Assembly (NCBI RefSeq): GCF_016735115.1
Contig: NZ_JAERQJ010000001.1
Location: forward strand, 779,501 to 843,500
Length of the DNA stretch: 64,000 nt
Reading direction: 5' to 3'
Source of the DNA: Aquimarina mytili
Lineage (GTDB): Bacteria; Bacteroidota; Bacteroidia; Flavobacteriales; Flavobacteriaceae
Of this stretch, positions 43,201 to 51,259 are shown piece by piece. Both the position numbers and the translations under genes were made by a program. The notes beneath the pieces were generated by a model. The model ran no database searches. It was not told the DNA's origin and saw only the letters and a list, made by a program, of their open reading frames with translations. The stretch's first letter is position 1. Every line of letters begins with the position of its first letter.

Positions 43201-45567
43201 ATGAAAAAGAAATTAACGTATTTGATTATGGCTATCATTGTTTTCGCTTCATGTAATAGTGATGATGATGCAGTAGTAAACCCTTCAGGCGAGCCAGATG
43301 CAATAACAAAAAATGTAGTCCTTAATGAGATCAGGTACCAAGGTACAGATTTGATAGAGATCTTTAATCAAGGAGATCAAGAGGCAGACATAAGTGAATA
43401 TTGGCTATGTCTTGGTCCTGGGACCTATGAACAGATAGGGGCGCTTACCCCAGAAAGTGGTAGTACAACAATTCCTGCAGGCGGGTATTTGGTATTATCT
43501 TATGATCTTCCTGATACCAATGGAGGATTAGGCCTGTATAGAACAAACTCGTTTACAGACGTTACTGCGATAGTGGATTTTGTGCAATACGGGTCTTCAG
43601 GCAGTGCAAGAGAAGATGTCGCCGTAGCGGCCGGAATTTGGACTGCCGGAGAGTTTGTGCCAACAATTACTAATGCAGAGAATAGTATTGTATTTGATGG
43701 TGATGGTAAAGGGGCAGCAAATTGGGCCGAAACTAGTACGGTAACTTTTGGGCAAGAAAATATGCTTACCGTGCCAGAACTTCGTCGTTCTGTTGTATTA
43801 AATGAAGTACAATACGGAAATAAAAACCTAGTCGAACTTTATAATAATGGTAATACCCCAATAGATTTGAGTACATATTGGTTATGTTTAGGCCCTAGTA
43901 CTTATGTACAAATAGGGACTCTTACTCCCGAAAGTGGTACCATCGAGTTAAACCCTGGAGAATTTTTAGTTTTACCATATGATATGCCAGATAACGAAGG
44001 TGGTTTAGGGTTATATTCTACAAATGAATTTACCAACGCTGAAGCAATAGTAGACTTTGTGCAATGGGGAGCAACAGGTAGTGCAAGAGAAGATGTAGCA
44101 GTTGCTGCTGGGATATGGACTGCTGGAGAGTTTGTTTCAACAGTGGCATTAGATAGCTTTAGTATAGAATATGATGGAGAAGGTGATGCTGCTTCAGACT
44201 GGAGTGAAGAAGTAAACCCATCATTAGGAGCATCTAACGATGTACAAAATCCAACGACAAGATTTAATGTAACTATAAAAAATACAATAAATTATTTGAA
44301 CGTTCATACGTTTACAACCCCAGTCGGAGCATCTGGTCCAGGGCCGTTAGCGACATATGGTGCACAGTATGTTATATCTTTTAAAGCTGTTCCAGGTACA
44401 AAATTTAGTCCCGTAACTATGATGGGGAATAGTAACGACTGGTTTTTAGCGCCAACAGATACAGATGGTATAGATTTGTTTCCCAATGGTACCGCACTTA
44501 ATGGAGTAGATATTGCAAGTCAACTATCTTTATATGATTTAGGTACCGAAGCTGATGGTGATCCGAGTACTTTTCCTTCTGCCGGAACAAATGTGGGGCC
44601 CGCAGATGCAAACACATCTGTACGTCTGGTACCGGGTAGAGATACCGGTGATATTTATATGACTGCAGTATTAAACTATGCTAATGGTGATGGTAACTCG
44701 GCAGGGACGTTTACACTAACTATTACGGCAATTAATACTCCAAACCCTGGCATGGCAACCAGCCAAAATAACGGATTCGTAATTACACCTGGGCTGATAG
44801 TGTTGCATGCACAAAGTAATCCTTTATTTACTTTAGGAGAAGTGGATCGAGGTGTTGGGTTAGAAAGAATTGCCGAAGATGGTATGCCAGGAACTCTATA
44901 CAATTGGTTTACAGAAACAGGAAGTCAAGGTACACCATTGCGTTTGTCATCATCATTAACTCCTTTTTCTCCTGCTTTTATATATGCATTTAATACAGAT
45001 AGAGATCCATGGTTTACTCAGGGAGAAGCAACCAAAGCGGCAAATGGTTTAGAAGAAATTGCAGAGGATGGAAATAGAATGATAGCGTATAATTATTTGA
45101 AAGATTTTGGAATTCCTGTAGCATTAAGTGTAGAAAATGGACCGGTAGGACCTGGAGGATCTTTTACATTTACCATAGAGGTACCACAAGGTCAGGATTA
45201 TAAATTAGGTTTCGGGACAATGTTTGTAAAATCTAATGATTGGTTTATTAGTAATAATAATGTTGGGCTCACATTATTTAATGCCGACGGGAGTCCTTTT
45301 TCAGGAAATAGTATAAGTTCAAATACATACTTGTATGATGCAGGAACCGAAGAAGATCAACCTGTTGGATTTGGAAGTAATCAAGTCATGAATCAAGGTT
45401 CAGCCAATACAGGACCTGCTGATGCTAATACTTCGATTAGAAGAGTATCTTCTCTGGAAGATGTTCAATTTGGTAAAGGAACCATAAATAGTGCTCCTGG
45501 TGTTACTTGGTCTGGGGATCCTAGAGGTGGATATAATCTTGTTGAAATCAATATTCAACCTCAATAG
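43201..45567 (+). CDS. Lipoprotein with two lamin-tail domains and spondin repeats
   Basis: This 788-residue protein has a lipobox ending IVFASCNSDDD (Cys18). Two lamin-tail-like domains follow, about 37-150 and 195-305, opening with VVLNEIRYQGTDLIEIFN and VVLNEVQYGNKNLVELYN and sharing GSAREDVAVAAGIWTAGEFV. Then come two spondin-type units starting at about 352 and 640, with SNDWFLAP/SNDWFISN and GPADANTS repeated in each; GLERIAEDG and GLEEIAEDG recur between them. Spondin and lamin-tail domains are adhesion modules in secreted bacterial proteins. It probably sits on the cell surface. A candidate Crp/Fnr site controls it. Confidence 0.85.
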   Translation: MKKKLTYLIMAIIVFASCNSDDDAVVNPSGEPDAITKNVVLNEIRYQGTDLIEIFNQGDQEADISEYWLCLGPGTYEQIGALTPESGSTTIPAGGYLVLSYDLPDTNGGLGLYRTNSFTDVTAIVDFVQYGSSGSAREDVAVAAGIWTAGEFVPTITNAENSIVFDGDGKGAANWAETSTVTFGQENMLTVPELRRSVVLNEVQYGNKNLVELYNNGNTPIDLSTYWLCLGPSTYVQIGTLTPESGTIELNPGEFLVLPYDMPDNEGGLGLYSTNEFTNAEAIVDFVQWGATGSAREDVAVAAGIWTAGEFVSTVALDSFSIEYDGEGDAASDWSEEVNPSLGASNDVQNPTTRFNVTIKNTINYLNVHTFTTPVGASGPGPLATYGAQYVISFKAVPGTKFSPVTMMGNSNDWFLAPTDTDGIDLFPNGTALNGVDIASQLSLYDLGTEADGDPSTFPSAGTNVGPADANTSVRLVPGRDTGDIYMTAVLNYANGDGNSAGTFTLTITAINTPNPGMATSQNNGFVITPGLIVLHAQSNPLFTLGEVDRGVGLERIAEDGMPGTLYNWFTETGSQGTPLRLSSSLTPFSPAFIYAFNTDRDPWFTQGEATKAANGLEEIAEDGNRMIAYNYLKDFGIPVALSVENGPVGPGGSFTFTIEVPQGQDYKLGFGTMFVKSNDWFISNNNVGLTLFNADGSPFSGNSISSNTYLYDAGTEEDQPVGFGSNQVMNQGSANTGPADANTSIRRVSSLEDVQFGKGTINSAPGVTWSGDPRGGYNLVEINIQPQ

Positions 45568-45628
45568 ATAAGCACCAGTAAACAATAACAATCTATTTTA
45601 TTGATTATTAAATAGGATTGCTTTTGAT

Positions 45629-45658
45629 AAAGCCTTTGACATCTTGTCAAGGGCTTTT
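45629..45658 (+). terminator. Intrinsic terminator after the spondin/LTD gene
   Basis: AAAGCCTTTGACA and TGTCAAGGGCTTT pair with one G-U around TCT, followed by a short T-run. It lies 61 bases past the stop at 45567. Confidence 0.7.
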
Positions 45659-45692
45659 AGCTGTAGAATAATGTTGAGATATGCTTTTATAG

Positions 45693-45706
45693 CGAATTTC
45701 TATTCA
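45693..45706 (+). promoter_or_regulatory. Candidate TetR operator 1 (GAAT-N4-ATTC)
   Basis: CGAATTTCTATTCA shows GAAT and ATTC arms separated by four bases. The same layout occurs at 45719-45732 and 46356-46369, both near the TetR gene, and all three are followed by TT. Confidence 0.45.
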
Positions 45707-45718
45707 TTTATTTTTAAG

Positions 45719-45742
45719 TGAATAAAAATTCATTTATATTTG
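45719..45742 (+). promoter_or_regulatory. Candidate TetR operator 2 with tetR -7 element
   Basis: TGAATAAAAATTCA at 45719-45732 has TGAAT/ATTCA arms with a four-base gap. It is followed after two bases by TATATTTG at 45735-45742, an exact -7 match, so a bound repressor would cover the promoter of the gene at 45763. Confidence 0.55.
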
Positions 45743-45762
45743 CACTGAATATATAAATAAGG

Positions 45763-46338
45763 ATGCCAAAGCTTAAAGATCAAAATAAAATAAACGCTAT
45801 TCATAAAGCTACTATAGAATTGGTAACCAAAACCGGTTTTTCAGGCCTTAAAATGGCCGAGGTGGCAAAGAAGTCGAAAATTGCTACAGGAACTTTATAT
45901 GTATATTATTCTAGTAAAGAAGAGTTGATTAATGACGTCTACGTAATCACTAAAAAAGAAATATCTGAGGCAATAATTAATCCTGATTATCTGAAAGATA
46001 CATTTTACAAAACCTTTAAAGCGATGTGGCATGGATATTTTGCCTATTGTCTGAAGCATCCCGAAAAAATGCTTTTTGTAGAACAGTTTATTTATAGTGG
46101 TTATATCTCTGAAACCAATATCGCAAAGGCCGATGCATATTTTGAACCTCTTGATCAATTTTTAATTGATGGACAAAAACAAGGGTTTATTAAAGATGTA
46201 GACGTAGAAATTATGAAAGCGCAATTGCAAGGGGCCATTCATGAAATAATAAAAATGATAGTAAAGGGGCATATAGAACTTAAGAACAATGGAATAAATA
46301 CTTGCTTTGAAATGGCATGGAATAGTATTAGAAAGTAA
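45763..46338 (+). CDS. TetR/AcrR family transcriptional regulator
   Basis: This 191-residue protein has a TetR DNA-binding domain: AIHKATIELVTKTGFSGLKMAEVAKKSKIATGTLYVYYSSKEELI is covered by helices 1-4 with the recognition helix at TGTLYVYY. The C-terminal domain, YKTFKAMWHGYFAYCLKHPEKMLFVEQF, is typical of the TetR_C subgroup found near SDR genes. It is followed 46 bases later by an SDR gene on the same strand. Three GAAT-N4-ATTC sites flank the regulator, one of them in front of the SDR gene, suggesting that it represses both. Confidence 0.93.
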   Translation: MPKLKDQNKINAIHKATIELVTKTGFSGLKMAEVAKKSKIATGTLYVYYSSKEELINDVYVITKKEISEAIINPDYLKDTFYKTFKAMWHGYFAYCLKHPEKMLFVEQFIYSGYISETNIAKADAYFEPLDQFLIDGQKQGFIKDVDVEIMKAQLQGAIHEIIKMIVKGHIELKNNGINTCFEMAWNSIRK

Positions 46339-46355
46339 TTTTTTTAACTAATAAA

Positions 46356-46369
46356 CGAATAAATATTCA
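46356..46369 (+). promoter_or_regulatory. Candidate TetR operator 3 before the SDR gene
   Basis: CGAATAAATATTCA repeats the GAAT-N4-ATTC pattern of the two upstream sites and ends 15 bases before the SDR ATG. Confidence 0.5.
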
Positions 46370-46384
46370 TTAAAATAATTATAA

Positions 46385-47167
46385 ATGAAAAAAACAGCAT
46401 TAATCACAGGAGCATCAAGTGGTATCGGATTAGAATTGGCAAGAGTACATGCCTCTAAAGGAGATAATCTGGTTTTGGTAGCCAGAAACCAAACCAAATT
46501 AGAAGCCATTAAACTAGAAATAGAAAAAAAGTATGAGATTGATGTTTTAATTATTGTGAAAGATCTTTCAACTCCAAACGCGACACAATCGGTTTTTGAT
46601 GAAACACAGCAAAAAGGAATTCAGGTAGATTTTTTAATTAATAATGCCGGTTTTGGTGATTTTGGGATGTTCTATGAAACCGATTGGGAAAAAGAACACA
46701 ATATGATAACGCTTAATATTACAGCGGTAACCGAGTTTACAAAACTCTATTTGAAAGAAATGGTAAAACGCAATAGCGGTAAGATTATGAATGTAGCTTC
46801 TACGGCTGCCTTTCAACCGGGGCCGACAATGGCTGTATATTATGCAACTAAGGCGTATGTTTTACATTTTTCTGAAGCGATTGCTAATGAACTTAAGGAT
46901 AAAAAGATCACTGTTACAGCACTGTGTCCTGGGGCTACAGAAAGCGGTTTTCAATCAGTTGCGCAGATGAAAGAAAGTAAGCTTGTAAAAGGTAAAAAGT
47001 TGCCATCATCAAAGTCAGTTGCTCTTTATGGTTATAAAGCAATGATGAAAGGAAAAACTGTCGCGATTCATGGGTTTATGAATAGAGTGCTGGCAAATTC
47101 AGTTCGGTTTATGCCTAGAAAAATGGTAACCACAGTAACAAGAAGCGTACAGGATAAAGCAAAATAA
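46385..47167 (+). CDS. Short-chain dehydrogenase/reductase
   Basis: This 260-residue protein is a classical SDR: cofactor loop ALITGASSGIGLELARVH (about 5), NNAGFGDFG (about 86), the catalytic Ser in NVASTAAFQPGP, and YYATKAYVLHF with the catalytic Tyr and Lys. Arg residues after the first strand (VARNQTKL) favour NADP(H). The substrate is unknown; similar enzymes in DltE/YqjQ-type groups reduce lipidic carbonyls. The TetR regulator and candidate operators directly upstream suggest induction by a hydrophobic compound. Confidence 0.9.
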   Translation: MKKTALITGASSGIGLELARVHASKGDNLVLVARNQTKLEAIKLEIEKKYEIDVLIIVKDLSTPNATQSVFDETQQKGIQVDFLINNAGFGDFGMFYETDWEKEHNMITLNITAVTEFTKLYLKEMVKRNSGKIMNVASTAAFQPGPTMAVYYATKAYVLHFSEAIANELKDKKITVTALCPGATESGFQSVAQMKESKLVKGKKLPSSKSVALYGYKAMMKGKTVAIHGFMNRVLANSVRFMPRKMVTTVTRSVQDKAK

Positions 47168-47186
47168 TTTATTTTTTGATATAAAG

Positions 47187-47224
47187 AAGCCCATTACATC
47201 TCTAAAGATGCTTTTGGGCTTTTG
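47187..47224 (+). terminator. Intrinsic terminator after the SDR gene
   Basis: AAGCCCA and TGGGCTT form the outer stem, with an inner CATC/GATG stem, followed by T-rich sequence. It begins 20 bases after the SDR stop. Confidence 0.75.
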
Positions 47225-47307
47225 TATTTTTGGCTGTTAAAGTCTCCTTAAATTATTCTGCTCACCCTATCAATTTTTTATCTTCAGCCAAAACTAAATT
47301 TTCACTA

Positions 47308-49158
47308 ATGCAATTCATCAAATTTATAGCACTAAGATTTTTTTTCTTCCTATGTTTTCTATATGGATCTTCTCAAGATTCCGATGTTTATGTCGTTAAA
47401 GATCATTATACTAAGCAAGAAGTTGATATTGTAATGCGAGATGGTATTAAACTACATACCACTATTTATTCTCCAAAAGATACTTCAAAAAAGTATCCTA
47501 TTCTTATGCAGAGAACTCCTTATAGCTCAAGACCATATGGTGATGATCAGTTTAGATCTAAGATAGGTCCCAATGAGTTTTTGATGAAAGAAGGTAATAT
47601 AATCGTATATCAGGATGTTAGAGGTAGGTGGATGAGTGAAGGAGTTTATGACAATATGCGAGCCTATATTCCTAATAAAAAAGGCAAACAATTTGATGAA
47701 GCCAGTGATACGTATGATACCATCGACTGGTTAATCAAAAATGTAGCCAATACTAATGGAAAAGTTGGGGTTTGGGGTATTTCGTATCCAGGATTCTATG
47801 CTACTTATTCTTTATTAGATGCGCACCCGGCCCTTAAAGCTGTATCTCCGCAAGCATGTATTGGAGATTTTTATTTTGATGATTTTCATCATAATGGAGC
47901 ATATTTGTTAAGTTATTGGAGAGCTACTGCTGTTTTTGGCTATGAAAAGACAAAACCTACAGCAGAAGCATGGTATACCTTTCCCGATTTGAAAAGCGAA
48001 GATCAATATCAATTTTTTCTTGATGCAGGACCTTTAAGTAATTTGGATAAATATTATAAAGAGGATAATGTATTTTGGACACAACTTAAGGAGCATCCGG
48101 ATTATGATGATTTTTGGCAGAAAAGAGGAATTATTCAACACCTAAAAGATATTAAACCAGCCGTTATGGTTGTAGGAGGGCTCTTTGATGCAGAAGATTT
48201 ATATGGTCCTTTTGAAACCTATGAAAATATAGAAAATAAAAGTAAGAACTATAATATTATGGTTTTTGGCCCATGGAGCCATGGTGATTGGGCAAGAACA
48301 AAGAAAAGACAAACCATAGGTAATGTGCATTTTGGCGATGATCTTTCTTTTAATTTTCAAAAGAATATTGAGACTAAATTTTTTAATCATTTTTTAAAGG
48401 GTGAAGCTGATGATAATTCTGGCTTACCCGAAATTCAGATTTTTGATACAGGGAAAAAAGAATGGAACTCTTTTGATAGTTGGCCACCCAAAAATGTTGA
48501 AAAGAAAACGTATTACCTAACATCAAATGAACAGTTATCGGAGAAAATGAGTGGTGGTTTTTCTGAATTCATAAGTGATCCAAAAAAACCTGTTCCATAT
48601 TCTGAAGATATTAAAATGGTATTTACACCAAGAAAATATATGACCGATGATCAAAGGTTTGCAGCGCGCCGTCCAGATGTATTGGTATTTGAAACTTCAG
48701 TACTTACGGAAGATATAACGCTATCGGGAGAAGTGTTAGCAAAATTAAACGTTGCAACAACAGGTACAGATGCAGATTGGGTTGTAAAGTTAGTAGATGT
48801 ATACCCAAATGATACTAAAGACACTAAAGACACACAAGAATATTTAAAGATGTCTAACTACCACATGATGGTGCGTAGCGAAGTCATGCGAGGAAGATAT
48901 AGAAATAGTTTTGGCAAACCAGAACCTTTTACACCTAATAAAAAGACAGATGTAAATCTTAAGCTACAGGATGTACACCATACTTTCAAAAAAGGGCACA
49001 AAATTCAAATTCAGATACAAAGCACATGGTTTCCCTTAATCGATTTAAACCCTCAGACCTATGTTGACAATATTTTCAAAGCTGGTGCATCTGATTTCGT
49101 AAAACAAACCCATAAAATATATCACGATTCTGAAATAGAAGTTATGATATTGAAATAG
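47308..49158 (+). CDS. CocE/NonD family secreted hydrolase
   Basis: The start is ATG 47308 (MQFIKFIALRFFFFLCFLYG), which gives a signal peptide; an upstream TTG at 47230 overlaps the SDR terminator region. The roughly 616-residue product has an X-Pro dipeptidyl-peptidase-type alpha/beta-hydrolase. VDIVMRDGIKLHTTIYSP opens the domain, GVWGISYPGFYATY holds the nucleophile Ser, and the C-terminal PepX jelly-roll domain ends HKIYHDSEIEVMIL. Family enzymes act as cocaine-esterase-like acyl hydrolases or glutaryl-7-ACA-type acylases and as peptidases. The true substrate is unknown. The DUF885 gene follows after 32 bases. Confidence 0.88.
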   Translation: MQFIKFIALRFFFFLCFLYGSSQDSDVYVVKDHYTKQEVDIVMRDGIKLHTTIYSPKDTSKKYPILMQRTPYSSRPYGDDQFRSKIGPNEFLMKEGNIIVYQDVRGRWMSEGVYDNMRAYIPNKKGKQFDEASDTYDTIDWLIKNVANTNGKVGVWGISYPGFYATYSLLDAHPALKAVSPQACIGDFYFDDFHHNGAYLLSYWRATAVFGYEKTKPTAEAWYTFPDLKSEDQYQFFLDAGPLSNLDKYYKEDNVFWTQLKEHPDYDDFWQKRGIIQHLKDIKPAVMVVGGLFDAEDLYGPFETYENIENKSKNYNIMVFGPWSHGDWARTKKRQTIGNVHFGDDLSFNFQKNIETKFFNHFLKGEADDNSGLPEIQIFDTGKKEWNSFDSWPPKNVEKKTYYLTSNEQLSEKMSGGFSEFISDPKKPVPYSEDIKMVFTPRKYMTDDQRFAARRPDVLVFETSVLTEDITLSGEVLAKLNVATTGTDADWVVKLVDVYPNDTKDTKDTQEYLKMSNYHMMVRSEVMRGRYRNSFGKPEPFTPNKKTDVNLKLQDVHHTFKKGHKIQIQIQSTWFPLIDLNPQTYVDNIFKAGASDFVKQTHKIYHDSEIEVMILK

Positions 49159-49190
49159 AATAGCGTACTAACCCATATAAAATCAGTAAG

Positions 49191-51059
49191 ATGAACACAA
49201 TGAAAAATACGGCATTACTTCTTTCCTTTCTTTTCATATTTTCGAATTGTAAGCAGGAAATCAAAGAATCAGAAAAAGGCAATGCTGTTTCTGTTGATGT
49301 TATAGAACAACATTCTAAGAACTTAAATGATTGGTTTGAAGCACAATTTCAGGAAAATGTTACAAAATCGCCAATGACACAAACGTATCTCGGTATTAAA
49401 ACTGATGATTATGGAAAATGGGATGATGTATCATCAAAAAAAATAGCAGAAGATCATGAGCGAGCAAAAGAACGTCTTGCTTATCTCAAAGACTCTGTTG
49501 ATGTTTCTAAACTAAACGAAGCAACCGCATTAAGCTTTAAGCTTATGAAACAGGATCTTGAAAACACAATCGAGGATTACCAATATCGATTTTATGATTA
49601 TCCCATAAATCAAATGCATGGAATGCAAGCAGAAATCCCTGCTTTTTTAATAAACATGCATAGGATTAAAGATAAAAATGATGCCTTAGCTTACATTTCA
49701 AGGTTAAACGGAATGAATACCTTATTTGGACAGGTCGTTGAAAACTTAAAAATTAGAGAAAAAAACGGAGTTCTACCGCCTAAATTTGTATTTGCTAAAG
49801 TTTTAGATGATAGTCGTAACATTATTATTGGAAAACCTTTTGATAAATCTAATGAAGAGAGTACGCTCCTTGCCGATTTTAAAAGAAAAGTAGAACCGCT
49901 GGAGCTTTCTGCCGAAGAAAAAAATGAATTGTATGCCAAAGCAGAAAAAGCCTTATTAGAAGGTGTAAAACCGGCATTTGAGAATCTTATCGTGTTATTA
50001 GAAGGGCAGCAACAAAGAGCTACTACAGAAGATGGTTGCTGGAAATTTCCGAAAGGAGATGCTTTTTATAACAATGCACTTAAGCGTACCACAACAACAG
50101 ACATGACAGCAGATCAAATTCATGATCTTGGTCTAAAAGAAGTTGAACGTATTCATAATGAGATGAGAGATATTATGAAGCAAGTAAAATATGAAGGTAC
50201 GTTACAAGACTTTTTTAAGTATATGAAAGAAGATAAGAAATTCTATTTTCCAGACACTGATGAGGGTAGAAAGGCATATATGGAACAGGCAGTTGGATTG
50301 ATCGATACCATGAAATCTCGATTGGACGAATTATTTGTTACAAAACCTAAAGCAGATATTGTAGTTAAAGCTGTCGAGGCTTTTAGAGAAAAAAGTGCTG
50401 GAAAGGCATTTTATCAAATGGGTACGCCAGATGGCACAAGACCAGGAACCTACTATGCTAACTTATATGATATGGAAGCTATGCCAATCTATCAAATGGA
50501 AGCATTAGCGTATCATGAAGGTATTCCTGGACACCATATGCAGATTTCAATTTCACAAGAGCTACAAGATATTCCAAAGTTTAGAAAATATGGAAGATAT
50601 ACAGCTTATGTAGAAGGTTGGGGGCTATATAATGAGTATTTACCTAAAGAAATAGGAATGTACGGTGATCCATATTCTGATTTTGGAAGACTGGCCATGG
50701 AACTTTGGAGAGCTTGCAGGCTAGTTGTTGATACTGGGATACATGTCAAAAAGTGGAGCAGAGAAGAGGGGATTAAGTATTATACAGATAATACTCCTAA
50801 TGCAGAAAGCGATGCTATAAAGATGGTAGAACGTCATATCGTAATGCCAAGCCAAGCTACTGCTTATAAGATAGGAATGAATAAAATTCTGGAGTTACGA
50901 GAAGATGCAAGAAAAAAACTTGGGGATCGGTTTGATATTAGAGAGTTTCATGATGTTGTATTAACTAATGGAGCGGTGCCTCTTAATATCCTTAAAGAGT
51001 TGGTTGAAGATTGGATTGCTTCAAAAAGCGTGAGTAATTCACAAGAAGAAAATTCTTAA
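49191..51059 (+). CDS. DUF885 family lipoprotein, probable metallopeptidase
   Basis: This 622-residue protein has a lipobox LFIFSNCKQE (Cys20) and the DUF885 domain over the remainder. The zinc-binding motif is LAYHEGIPGHHMQIS (about residue 440), of HExxxxH type, followed by AYVEGWGLYNEYLPKEIG, where the second Glu is the expected third ligand. DUF885 proteins are distantly related to M32/M3-like peptidases, and their substrates are largely unproven. It lies 32 bases after the CocE-type hydrolase gene, so the two secreted hydrolases are probably co-expressed, perhaps for peptide scavenging. Confidence 0.88.
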   Translation: MNTMKNTALLLSFLFIFSNCKQEIKESEKGNAVSVDVIEQHSKNLNDWFEAQFQENVTKSPMTQTYLGIKTDDYGKWDDVSSKKIAEDHERAKERLAYLKDSVDVSKLNEATALSFKLMKQDLENTIEDYQYRFYDYPINQMHGMQAEIPAFLINMHRIKDKNDALAYISRLNGMNTLFGQVVENLKIREKNGVLPPKFVFAKVLDDSRNIIIGKPFDKSNEESTLLADFKRKVEPLELSAEEKNELYAKAEKALLEGVKPAFENLIVLLEGQQQRATTEDGCWKFPKGDAFYNNALKRTTTTDMTADQIHDLGLKEVERIHNEMRDIMKQVKYEGTLQDFFKYMKEDKKFYFPDTDEGRKAYMEQAVGLIDTMKSRLDELFVTKPKADIVVKAVEAFREKSAGKAFYQMGTPDGTRPGTYYANLYDMEAMPIYQMEALAYHEGIPGHHMQISISQELQDIPKFRKYGRYTAYVEGWGLYNEYLPKEIGMYGDPYSDFGRLAMELWRACRLVVDTGIHVKKWSREEGIKYYTDNTPNAESDAIKMVERHIVMPSQATAYKIGMNKILELREDARKKLGDRFDIREFHDVVLTNGAVPLNILKELVEDWIASKSVSNSQEENS

Positions 51060-51098
51060 CCGCAAAAAATTATAAAAAGACTTAATTTGTTATCATAG

Positions 51099-51125
51099 GC
51101 CTTTCTGTATAGGAAAGGCTTATTT
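51099..51125 (+). terminator. Likely intrinsic terminator after the DUF885 gene
   Basis: GCCTTTC and GAAAGGC form a 7-base stem around a 7-base loop, followed by TTATTTG. The T-run is interrupted, so strength is uncertain. Confidence 0.55.
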
Positions 51126-51259
51126 GTATAGCATTGATTTGTGGTTTTACCATAAAAAATTGTAAGAAAAATACTATTAAATAATATTAAAAGTAAAATT
51201 TTGTGTATTTTGTGGTGTAAATATGCTTTTTATCATATTTATCCCCCAAAATAAATGAA

